The notes beneath the pieces were generated by a model. It was not told the origin of the DNA, ran no database searches, and worked only from the letters and a program-made list of their open reading frames with translations. This document shows positions 38,193 to 47,257 of a stretch of 64,000 nucleotides of DNA, in pieces. Each line of letters begins with the position of its first letter. Position 1 is the stretch's first letter. A program made the translations under genes and the position numbers. The DNA lies in the NCBI GenBank assembly GCA_022822525.1, contig JAJEBN010000084.1, positions 1 to 64,000 on the forward strand, given 5' to 3'. The DNA is from Acidimicrobiia bacterium (GTDB lineage: Bacteria; Actinomycetota; Acidimicrobiia; Acidimicrobiales; Poriferisodalaceae).

Positions 38193-38349
38193 CGCGGGGC
38201 GAGGCTAGTGAGTGCAGCGGGACCTCCCGCCAGGCGGGTCTCGTGCGCGAAACAGCGGCCGCACAATCGGGCGACGCATCCCGGGGCGTGCAAGACTTCG
38301 CCGTCGCGGGCGCCGTGACACGCGACGCCCATGAAGCGGGGAGGAACCC

Positions 38350-39489
<1,140 letters not shown>

Positions 39490-39547
39490 GCTCCGGAGCC
39501 CCGGCCCGAGACGGATGCGAGGGCTGCCTCGGTAGCGTGCAGCGCCT

Positions 39548-39634
39548 ATGTCGAAGCGCACCAAGAAGCGGAAGCTCCGGGCGCGCCGCAGCAAGGCCAA
39601 TCACGGCAAGCGCCCCAACTGCGGTCGCGGCTAG
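39548..39634 (+). CDS. Large ribosomal protein bL37
   Basis: A 28-residue basic protein. Residues 15-24 (SKANHGKRPN) match the conserved C-terminus of bL37, described on the 50S subunit of mycobacteria (24 residues, ending KANHGKRPNA). The start MSKRTKKRKLRARR is similarly basic. The last four residues (CGRG) extend beyond the mycobacterial form. It lies between the racemase-like and deacetylase genes, in a position not otherwise informative. Confidence 0.88.
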   Translation: MSKRTKKRKLRARRSKANHGKRPNCGRG

Positions 39635-39707
39635 GCCCCTGCCGCAGCGCTGCCGGCTCAGCAGCACACAAGCGACCCACCGCGCACCGCCGCGTCAGCC
39701 ATGATCA

Positions 39708-41474
39708 GTGCCGATGGGCGATTCGCGCGCGTACACATCGATCTGCGTGCTGATACTGGCTGCGGTCATCGCCAGCGGCTGTCAGCTCTTGACCGAAGCA
39801 GACGAGCCAGACAGCGCCAACGATCCCGCAGCGAACACCGGTGAAGGAACTCCTGGCGGGAATGCACCCCCGGCCGTGCCGCCATCGGTCACATCCCCGA
39901 CGACCTCATTCCCGACGACCACAGCCCCGGAGGCGACACAAACCGACACCCTGCTCCCGGCCAGCGATGTGTCGGACGCTGCCAGCGATGAGGATGCGGC
40001 GGCCGGCGATCCACCCACCAGCACGCTTCCGCTCGCGTCCACCGACACGGTCGACGAGGTACCTGCCGAAGACCAGTTCGCGACTGACCTCGGGACGGTT
40101 CTCGCCGCGTCGTACCCGGATCGCACGCTCGCACCGCAGTCCCTCAGAGCTCACGGCGACCTGAACGGCGACGGCATCGACGACTACATCGTGCATGCCG
40201 TCGAGGAGACGTCAGGCTCAGCGCCAACGAGCTGGCTCGTCCCCGCTGTCGACGCCGGCGGAGCATTCCATCTCGGCAGTCTGATCGAGCTCGGCCAAGG
40301 CATCATCGTCGAGACCATCGGCATCAGGGACGGCATGGTCGAGGTGTCCCTCTTCGACCGCTCGCCCTATGAGCCCCCGACGATGATCACGAGGCGAACC
40401 ACGTTGAGCGTCGCGGTTGACGGGCGGGAAGCGACCGACCACGCCGAGCCCCCCGACGGCACCAGAGCAGCCGTGACCGCCACTCGGGTGGAGCCAATAC
40501 ACAACGTGCCGTCGCTGCAGATCGCCCGACCGCCCGTGACGGCGGCGTTCGGGCTCGACGGGTTCGGCACCGCATTGTCGGATCGGATCAAGCTGCGCGA
40601 GCGCCATCCCTTCGTCGTTCACGCCTCGGAGAACGACATCGTCGTGGCAACACTGGATGCCCCGGCAGGCATCTGGCTGGAAGCACGCCTCGGCGATGAC
40701 GCCCCCCTGGTGCCCATCGCCGAACAGACCCAGCGGTTTGCGAGCCGGATGCCTGCAAGCGGCGCATGGATGATCACCGTCGCCTCCTCACTGATCGAGA
40801 CGGCGGATTACCGGCTCTCCATCGAGGTCTTTCCTCCCGAACTCGGCGAACGGATAGCTACCCGCGACCTCGACGGTTTCTGGTCGAGCACTCGCACCTC
40901 GCCGCCGGCGGTGCCCGACGACGGCCCAGTGATCTACCTGACGTTCGACGACGGCCCCCATCCCACCTACACACCGCAGGTGCTCGACGTGCTGGCGAAG
41001 CACGGCACACAGGCGACGTTCTTCGTCGTGGGCTATCTCGCAGAGAGATACCCGCTGATCATGCAGCGGATTGCACACGAGGGCCACACCCTCGCCAATC
41101 ACTCGTGGGATCACCGGTCCCTGGCCCGCGTCTCGAGGGCGGCGTTCGACCGCTCGGTCGGTCGGACCCAGGAACTGCTGGGTCCGCTCGCCACGCCGTG
41201 CATCAGGCCGCCCTACTACGCCGTCGGCGAGTACACCCAGCAGTGGTCTGCCGAGCACGGTCTGAGATTGGCGGCCTGGTCCTACAGTCCCCAGGACTGG
41301 CTGAGGCCCTCTGCGCGCACCATCGCCAACGGCATCGTCGCCAGGTCACGAGCAGGCGCCGTGATACTGCTGCACGACGGCGGCGGGAATCGCTCCTCGA
41401 CTGTCCGCGGTCTCGACATGGCGCTCGAACGGCTGGCCGACTCCGGACTTGAATTCAAGGCGCTCTGCCGCTGA
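39708..41474 (+). CDS. Lipoprotein with C-terminal polysaccharide deacetylase (NodB) domain
   Basis: A 588-residue exported protein. The signal peptide ends in the lipobox IASGC (Cys25), followed by a Ser/Thr/Pro/Asp-rich linker (about 30-115). Residues 145-160 hold an FG-GAP/EF-hand-like calcium loop (GDLNGDGIDDYIVHA). A middle beta domain (about 170-400) is unassigned. The C-terminal NodB domain (about 410-588) has the metal motif TFDDGP, HSWDHRS, RPPYYAVG and LLHDGG, so it should de-N-acetylate a cell-wall or exopolysaccharide amino sugar. The GTG at 39708 (or the ATG at 39714) is the likely start. Confidence 0.9.
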   Translation: MPMGDSRAYTSICVLILAAVIASGCQLLTEADEPDSANDPAANTGEGTPGGNAPPAVPPSVTSPTTSFPTTTAPEATQTDTLLPASDVSDAASDEDAAAGDPPTSTLPLASTDTVDEVPAEDQFATDLGTVLAASYPDRTLAPQSLRAHGDLNGDGIDDYIVHAVEETSGSAPTSWLVPAVDAGGAFHLGSLIELGQGIIVETIGIRDGMVEVSLFDRSPYEPPTMITRRTTLSVAVDGREATDHAEPPDGTRAAVTATRVEPIHNVPSLQIARPPVTAAFGLDGFGTALSDRIKLRERHPFVVHASENDIVVATLDAPAGIWLEARLGDDAPLVPIAEQTQRFASRMPASGAWMITVASSLIETADYRLSIEVFPPELGERIATRDLDGFWSSTRTSPPAVPDDGPVIYLTFDDGPHPTYTPQVLDVLAKHGTQATFFVVGYLAERYPLIMQRIAHEGHTLANHSWDHRSLARVSRAAFDRSVGRTQELLGPLATPCIRPPYYAVGEYTQQWSAEHGLRLAAWSYSPQDWLRPSARTIANGIVARSRAGAVILLHDGGGNRSSTVRGLDMALERLADSGLEFKALCR

Positions 41475-41558
41475 GTGGCTAACCCTCACCACCTCGACCC
41501 ACGAGACACAAACCCGCATCGGCACCACGATGATCGCTGGAGGTTCCCGACTTCCCGA

Positions 41559-42716
41559 TCATGAGGCGGCGCCCGAGCTCAAGTCGACCATCTCGCCGAG
41601 CTCGTCGAGCAGGAGTTGCGAGAGCCACTGGCCGCCGATCGTGCTGAGGTGGACGCCGTCGGTCAGGCGCACGTCGGTGCGCTGCCCCGCCTCGTCGATC
41701 ACGTAGCGGCTGAAGCCCCCGTCGGGTCCGCGGAAGAGGTCACGCGTGTCGACATAACGGACACGCTCGCGTGCAGCCGCTTCGGCCGTGTAGATCTTGT
41801 TCAGCTCAACCATCTTGTGGTCGAAGTCGGGGTCGCGCATGATCGGCTGTCCGACCCAGATCAGGATGCGATCAGGGTCCGTCGTGACCAGATCCATCAT
41901 GTGCCCGACGCGCGCGGAGTACTCGCCCACCCAGATGTCCGAGAACGGGCGGGCAATCTGGCCGTCCACGACGAGCGCCTGTGCGTCGTTGCCGCCGTAC
42001 ATCAGCACCACCGCGTCGGGATCGTCGGTCGCCATGACCTCGACGATCCGCGCCGGCCAGTCATAGAAATCGGGACGGGTGAGGCCGCTGGAGAGCTGAT
42101 GCTCGGTTGCGGCCTCGATGACACCGGTCTCGTTCGCCAGCGAGACCATGGTGTCGCCGAAGAACCTGACCATCGAGTCGCCGATCACCGCCAACCTCAG
42201 CGGATCATCCGGTGTCGGGGTGGCCGCCGCTGCCGGCGCCACGGTGACATCGGTCACCACTACGGCGTCGGGGCGGGTCGTCGGGATGGCGGCGGCCTCG
42301 CCGCCTGTGCCTGTCTCAGCCACCACGATGCCCCCGCCCGGCTCGGATTCGACCGGTGGCGCAGTCCCCGAGGTGGCATCGGCCGAAGGCGCCTGGGTCC
42401 CTCCCGGCTCGGTCACCGTGCGTCCCAACGCCTCGTCGGCCCACAGGCGAGGAAGGTGGAGTCCCACGGCGCTCGAGGCACTCTCGACCGGCTCCCAGAC
42501 CGCAACCGACGCGTCGCGTTCCCAGCCGAACGGCTTCTGGGACGCCTCGCGCAAGAGCTGCTGCGCGTTGAGTGCGATTGCCAGCAGCAGTCCGAACGCA
42601 CCTGCGGCGAGCACCCTGCCCGCAGCCACCCCGTTGCGACGGTCGGCTGCATCGAGGCGCGGCTCGCCATCGGAGGTTCCGGTGCGGTGATCGGCGGGAA
42701 CGTGCGGCGCTGCCAT
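41559..42716 (-). CDS. SGNH-family hydrolase (DUF459-like), membrane-anchored
   Basis: A 385-residue protein. An N-terminal anchor helix (about 33-48, AGRVLAAGAFGLLLAIALN) is followed by a low-complexity Pro/Thr/Ala region and an extracytoplasmic SGNH domain. Block I is VIGDSMV (about 178), block III YGGNDAQ, and block V DGVHLS (the Asp-His pair). Such hydrolases act as O-acetyltransferases or esterases on surface polysaccharides. It follows the MBOAT gene after 3 bp, so the two form an acyl-transfer pair, as AlgI/AlgX or DltB/DltD-like systems do. Confidence 0.87.
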   Translation of the reverse strand: MAAPHVPADHRTGTSDGEPRLDAADRRNGVAAGRVLAAGAFGLLLAIALNAQQLLREASQKPFGWERDASVAVWEPVESASSAVGLHLPRLWADEALGRTVTEPGGTQAPSADATSGTAPPVESEPGGGIVVAETGTGGEAAAIPTTRPDAVVVTDVTVAPAAAATPTPDDPLRLAVIGDSMVRFFGDTMVSLANETGVIEAATEHQLSSGLTRPDFYDWPARIVEVMATDDPDAVVLMYGGNDAQALVVDGQIARPFSDIWVGEYSARVGHMMDLVTTDPDRILIWVGQPIMRDPDFDHKMVELNKIYTAEAAARERVRYVDTRDLFRGPDGGFSRYVIDEAGQRTDVRLTDGVHLSTIGGQWLSQLLLDELGEMVDLSSGAAS

Positions 42717-42719
42717 GAC

Positions 42720-44231
42720 TCAGAACTGGAAGTAGATGAACGGGGCCACGCCCGTCGGGCCGAGCACGTCGATTGCCACCAGGGACAGCCCCACCACGGC
42801 GCCCTGGCTCACCGGGCCCAGGCCGGCAAAACCGTCGCGAAGCTCTTCGAACCAATCCAAAGGCATGAACTGAAACGCCAGCGCGCCAAACGTCACCGCA
42901 ATGACGAGCGGCGTCGCGGTGCCGGCGTAGTTGCCGAAGTTGGCGACGGCGCCGAGCATCTCCATCGCCGCCGACAGCGACTCGGACCGGAAGAACACCC
43001 ATGCCAGGCACACCACGTGAAACGTGACCAGCCAGCGCACCGTCTCGCCGATGCCCGGCGGCAGCAACGGGTTCATCCCGGTGCGCTCGCGGTGCTCGCG
43101 CAGCAGCCGCTCGACCGCCAGGACGCCGCCGTGGATGCCGCCCCAGATCACGAAGTTCCAAGTGCTGCCGTGCCAGAGGCCGCCGAGCAGCATGACGATC
43201 ATGAGGTTGCGGTACGTCGCAGCCCGGCCGCGGCGGTTGCCGCCCAGCGGCACGTAGAGGTAGTCGCGCAGCCAGCGCGACAGCGTCATATGCCATCGCC
43301 GCCAGAAGTCCTGCAGCGTGACGGCGCGGTACGGGTTGTCGAAGTTCTGAGGGAAGCGAAAGCCCAGCAGCAGCGCCACGCCGATCGCGATGTCGGTATA
43401 TCCCGAGAAATCGGCGTAGATCTGGACGGCATAGGCATAGACGGCCAGCACGACTTCCAGCCCGCTGTGCGCTGAGGGATCGGCGAAGACGCCGTCCACG
43501 ATCGCGCTGGCCAAGAAGCTCGAGATCACGACCTTCTTGAACAGACCGTTGAGGATGAGGCCGAACGCCTCGGCCGCCGGTACGTAACGGGGATCGGGCC
43601 GGGCGGCGAGCTGGGGGGCCATCTCCGCGGCCCGCACGATCGGGCCCGCCACGAGCTGGGGGAAGAACGACAGGTACACCGCGAAGTCCAGCGGCGCCAT
43701 CTCGCGTACATGTCCCCGGCCGATGTCGATGATGTAGCTCATCGCCTGGAACGTGTAGAAGGAGATGCCCACCGGCAGCGTGTACTCCAGCACCGGCAGG
43801 GCTCCTGAGACGCCGAAGCTCTCAAGCAGATTCGACAACTCGACCGCGAAGAAGTCCCAGTACTTGAAGACGCCGAGGATGCCGAGATTGGCGGTCACCC
43901 CGGCCCGGATCCACCATCGCGTTGCCTGCGAGGGACTGAGCCCGGCTGGGCCCGATTCCCGCAGCGCAGCTGCGGCTGAGCCCGATTCCCGCAGCGCAGC
44001 TGCGGCTGGGCCCGATTCCCGCAGCGCAGCTGCGGCGTAGTGCCCGACGACCCAGTTGATGACAATGGTCGCCAGCAGCAGGAAGACGAAGCGCCAGCTC
44101 CACCAGCCGTAGAAGACGATGCTGGCAGCGAGCATCAACGGCTTCCACAGTGCAGGGTGCGGCCGTGTCAGCCAGTTCACGACGAAGACGACGACGAAGA
44201 ACGCTCCGAAGACGAACGTCGGGAACAACAT
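42720..44231 (-). CDS. MBOAT-family O-acyltransferase (AlgI-like)
   Basis: A 503-residue polytopic membrane protein, about 10 to 12 helices. The MBOAT signature DFWRRWHMTLSRWLRDYLY with the conserved His, and GGLWHGSTWNFVIWGGIHG with the second invariant His, identify the AlgI/PatA group that moves acyl groups across the membrane onto polymers or O-antigen. Residues about 66-95 hold a three-fold repeat (ALRESGPAAA units) in a loop between the first helices. The partner SGNH protein is downstream. Divergent to the phosphomutase gene across 74 bp. Confidence 0.93.
   Translation of the reverse strand: MLFPTFVFGAFFVVVFVVNWLTRPHPALWKPLMLAASIVFYGWWSWRFVFLLLATIVINWVVGHYAAAALRESGPAAAALRESGSAAAALRESGPAGLSPSQATRWWIRAGVTANLGILGVFKYWDFFAVELSNLLESFGVSGALPVLEYTLPVGISFYTFQAMSYIIDIGRGHVREMAPLDFAVYLSFFPQLVAGPIVRAAEMAPQLAARPDPRYVPAAEAFGLILNGLFKKVVISSFLASAIVDGVFADPSAHSGLEVVLAVYAYAVQIYADFSGYTDIAIGVALLLGFRFPQNFDNPYRAVTLQDFWRRWHMTLSRWLRDYLYVPLGGNRRGRAATYRNLMIVMLLGGLWHGSTWNFVIWGGIHGGVLAVERLLREHRERTGMNPLLPPGIGETVRWLVTFHVVCLAWVFFRSESLSAAMEMLGAVANFGNYAGTATPLVIAVTFGALAFQFMPLDWFEELRDGFAGLGPVSQGAVVGLSLVAIDVLGPTGVAPFIYFQF
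43951..44035. repeat. 30-bp tandem repeat, three copies, inside the MBOAT gene
   Basis: Units beginning CCCGATTCCC start at 43951, 43981 and 44011, exactly 30 bp apart; the third is cut short. On the minus strand they encode the decapeptide (A)ALRESGPAA three times. Being a multiple of three, it preserves the frame. Confidence 0.9.
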
Positions 44232-44305
44232 GACGGGCCGAACATACTGGCGGCCCCGCCGCCCGGTGGGGCGAGAGGCTGAGCTGGGCTACGGCAAGTG
44301 AAGAC

Positions 44306-46021
44306 ATGACAACTCCCCCGGCACTGATTGACTCCTGGCTGAGCGTCGACCCCGATCCCGCGACGCGCCGGGCCACCGAGGCCGAGCGACATCGCCCAGC
44401 GTGGGTGGATATGCACTTCGGGAGCGTGCTGCGTTTCGGCACCGCTGGAATGCGGGCACCCGCCGGGCCGGGACCGGCGCGGATGAACCGCGTGATGGCG
44501 CGGGTCGCGGCCCGGGCGGTCGGCGCCGAACTGGTGGCTGGCGGGCTTCGGGGCCGTGGAGCGGTCGTCGGGTTCGACGCCCGGCCAGGCTCAGCGGACA
44601 TGGCCGTCGACGCCGCCCGGCTGCTCAGGGCTATGGGCATCGCCACCGCGATCATCGACGGACCGGCTCCCACCCCGCTGCTGGCTCACCAAGTGCTTGC
44701 CCGCGATGCTGGGGCGGGGATCATGGTCACCGCCAGTCACAACCACCGTGACGACAACGGCCTCAAGGTGTACTGGGCTGACGGCACCCAGATCCGGTCA
44801 CCGCTGGACGAGCGCATCGAAGCTCGCATGGATCTTGCGTCGCTTCCCGGTGACAGCGATCTGGCAGCCCGGCACGAGGTCGAGAGCCTCGATGTGCGCT
44901 CGGTGATCGCCTCCTACGTCGGCGCATCCGTCCGCCGTCCCACCTTCGGACCTGACGGCCGGCCGGCCGATCCGGCGGACGTGCCGCCGATCGTGTACAC
45001 GGCACTGTGCGGGGTCGGTGCGCAGACCTTGAGTCATGCGTTTGCCGCCGCCGGCCTGCCGCCTCCCATCTACGTCGAGCATCAGCGACATCCCGACGGG
45101 TCGTTCCCGGGGCTGCCGTTTCCGAATCCCGAGGAGCCGGGCACGCTCGACGATGCGATGAGCCTCGCCGACGATCACGGCGTCGATCTCGTCCTCGCCA
45201 ATGATCCCGACGCAGACCGGCTCGCCGTCGCGGCTCGCGATCGCACCGGTGCCTGGCATCGCCTGAACGGCGACGAGCTGGGTGTGCTGCTGTGCGACTG
45301 GATGATCGGCCTGCAGGGTGACCGTCGGGGGGCGCACGGGCTCATCGCGGCATCCTCGGTGGTGTCAGGTCGAATGGTCGAGGCCCTGTGCACTGCCCGC
45401 GGTGTGGCCCATCATCGAACGCTCACCGGCTTCAAGTGGATCATGGCGCCCCGCCTGGCTCATCCGCGGGCGCGCTGGGTGTTCGGCTACGAGGAGGCGC
45501 TCGGCTACTCGGTCACCGACGTCGTGCTGGACAAGGACGGCATCTCGGCAGCCACCGAATTTGCGCGGCTGGCGGGGGCCTTGGCTGCTCGCGGCGCCGG
45601 GCCGCTCGAGCGGCTCGACGAGCTGGCCGGCGAGGTCGGCCTTCACGTCACGACCGCTGCGTCGGTACGGGCCGGTACCGGCGCAATTGCTGCGGCCATG
45701 GCGGCGTTGCGGGCTGATCCACCCCGCTCAGTCGCCGGCCGTGGCGTCACGAGGGTCACCGACTGGCTCGACGCCGGAGCGCCCCAGCCCGCCGATCTTG
45801 TCGAATTCGAGCTGGAGCGGCGCGTGGCCGCCGACACCCGCGACGGCCCCGAAGCGCAGGTTCGCATCTGCATCCGGCCCAGCGGCACCGAGCCCAAGGC
45901 AAAGATCTACCTCGAAGCCGTGGCGCAGAACACCGACGACATCCCCGCCGATCGCCTGCGGCTGCGGTCACTGCTCGACTCCCTCGCTGCAGAGGTCAGC
46001 GTGTGGTTCGAGCGCGCCTAG
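44306..46021 (+). CDS. Phospho-sugar mutase (phosphomannomutase/phosphopentomutase type)
   Basis: A 571-residue alpha-D-phosphohexomutase superfamily enzyme. The phosphoserine loop is GIMVTASHNHRDDNGLKVYW (near 140), the metal loop LANDPDADRLAV (near 300), the sugar-binding GYEEALGYSV and the phosphate-binding IRPSGTEPKAKIY near the C-terminus. Length and order resemble PmmB, which in mycobacteria sits with nucleoside-salvage genes. Here it converges on an adenosine kinase-like gene, so a phosphopentomutase role in nucleoside salvage is possible (inference). The stop codons of the two share one CTAG. Confidence 0.92.
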   Translation: MTTPPALIDSWLSVDPDPATRRATEAERHRPAWVDMHFGSVLRFGTAGMRAPAGPGPARMNRVMARVAARAVGAELVAGGLRGRGAVVGFDARPGSADMAVDAARLLRAMGIATAIIDGPAPTPLLAHQVLARDAGAGIMVTASHNHRDDNGLKVYWADGTQIRSPLDERIEARMDLASLPGDSDLAARHEVESLDVRSVIASYVGASVRRPTFGPDGRPADPADVPPIVYTALCGVGAQTLSHAFAAAGLPPPIYVEHQRHPDGSFPGLPFPNPEEPGTLDDAMSLADDHGVDLVLANDPDADRLAVAARDRTGAWHRLNGDELGVLLCDWMIGLQGDRRGAHGLIAASSVVSGRMVEALCTARGVAHHRTLTGFKWIMAPRLAHPRARWVFGYEEALGYSVTDVVLDKDGISAATEFARLAGALAARGAGPLERLDELAGEVGLHVTTAASVRAGTGAIAAAMAALRADPPRSVAGRGVTRVTDWLDAGAPQPADLVEFELERRVAADTRDGPEAQVRICIRPSGTEPKAKIYLEAVAQNTDDIPADRLRLRSLLDSLAAEVSVWFERA

Positions 46022-47190
46022 AGCACGTCGGCGGCCAGCTCGTCGAGCGGCACCGCCGGGCGCGTCCCGACGTGGGAGATCACCTCGGCAGCAGCGACAG
46101 CACCGAGGCGGCCGCACACTTCGAGGTCGTACCCCCGAGCCAGCCCATACAGCACGCCTGCTGCGTAGAGATCGCCGGCGCCCGTCCTGTCGACGACTTC
46201 GTCGACCGGTTCCACGGGGACCTCCACGATCTCGTCGGGGGTCACGAAGACGGCACCCGACGCCGAGAGCGTCACCGATGCGATATCGACCCGGCCCTGC
46301 ACGGCATCGAGCGCTTCCTCTAGATCGTCGGTCTGGTACAGCGCACTGAGCTCGGCTGCGTTCGCGAAGAGGATGTTCGTGCACCGGTCGACCATGTCGA
46401 TGAACTCACGCCTGTGGCGCTCCACGCAGAACGGGTCCGAAAGACTGAGCGCAACCTGGCAGTCGTTGCCGGGCGCGGCGCAGTGCTCGGCCACCTCGCG
46501 CAGCGCGGCCCGGGCAGCCGTCGGATCCCAGAGGTAGCCCTCCAGCAGCACTGTCCGGGCTCGGCCCACCATGTCCCAATCCACATCGGCCGGGGCGAAA
46601 CCGGCAGACGCCCCGAGATACGTGCTCATCGTTCGCTCACTGTCTGGGGTGATGACGACGGTGCAGCGACCCGTGGGGTCGTCACGCGGCGCTCTCGCAG
46701 TGGCCTGGGTGACGCCGTGGGCGGCCATGTCGGCCACAAACAGGTCGCCCAGCCCGTCTGCGCAGACGCGTCCCATGTAGCCGGCGCGGGCACCCAGCGC
46801 AGCAATGCCCAGCATGGTGTTGGCCACCGATCCGCCCGGCGTCATCTCGTCGGCGCCGCCGAGCAGCTCGACCATCGCAGCAAGCTCAGTTGCCCGCTCG
46901 GTGTCCACCAGCGTCATCGCCCCCTTGACGATGCCAAGACTCTCGACCACGGCATCGTCGGCACGCAGCAGCACATCGACCATCGCATTCCCGATGCCGA
47001 CCACATCAAGCCGATCAGGCTCAGCAGCGGCATCGGGTGCATTCCCGATACCGACCACATCAAGCCGATCAGGCTCAGCAGCGGCATCGGGTGCATTCCC
47101 AATACCGACCACATCGAGCCGATCAGGCTCAGCAGCGGCATCGGGTGCATTCCCAATACCGACCACATCGAGCGGCTCCGACGAATTCAC
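46018..47190 (-). CDS. PfkB-family kinase, adenosine kinase-like, with repeated N-terminus
   Basis: A 390-residue ribokinase-superfamily protein. The core starts LDVVGIGNAMVDVLLRADDA, contains GGSVANTMLGIAALG, a TMSTYLGASAGF stretch and the PfkB signature DRTGAGDLYAAGVLYGL with its catalytic Asp. This resembles bacterial adenosine kinases that make AMP from adenosine. The core would be about 330 residues; the N-terminus carries three extra 18-residue units (PDAAAEPDRLDVVGIGNA) that duplicate the first strand. The repeats lack a known role. Its stop overlaps the mutase stop by 4 bp. Confidence 0.9.
   Translation of the reverse strand: MNSSEPLDVVGIGNAPDAAAEPDRLDVVGIGNAPDAAAEPDRLDVVGIGNAPDAAAEPDRLDVVGIGNAMVDVLLRADDAVVESLGIVKGAMTLVDTERATELAAMVELLGGADEMTPGGSVANTMLGIAALGARAGYMGRVCADGLGDLFVADMAAHGVTQATARAPRDDPTGRCTVVITPDSERTMSTYLGASAGFAPADVDWDMVGRARTVLLEGYLWDPTAARAALREVAEHCAAPGNDCQVALSLSDPFCVERHRREFIDMVDRCTNILFANAAELSALYQTDDLEEALDAVQGRVDIASVTLSASGAVFVTPDEIVEVPVEPVDEVVDRTGAGDLYAAGVLYGLARGYDLEVCGRLGAVAAAEVISHVGTRPAVPLDELAADVL
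46986..47173. repeat. 54-bp tandem repeat, three and a half copies, at the 5' end of the kinase gene
   Basis: CATTCCC-starting units begin at 46986, 47040, 47094 and 47148, exactly 54 bp apart, and differ at only a few bases. They duplicate the codons of the kinase's first beta strand (DVVGIGNA), so they probably arose by slippage or unequal exchange from the gene itself. The frame is preserved. Confidence 0.95.
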
Positions 47191-47257
47191 GCCCGTCGGC
47201 TTAGCACCTCGGCGCGGTCACTCGCACGATCTGCCGCCAGGTGGAGGCGTCGGTAGT

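Noticed and set aside
38230-38250. CCCGCC-A-GGCGGG inverted repeat between ychF and the racemase-like gene
   Set aside because: A 6-bp GC-only palindrome is expected by chance here; no regulator is linked to it.
46805-47257. Upstream extension of the pepN reading frame (1012-residue version)
   Set aside because: It runs antisense through the kinase repeats. The family N-terminus and a GGAGG site support a start at 47258.
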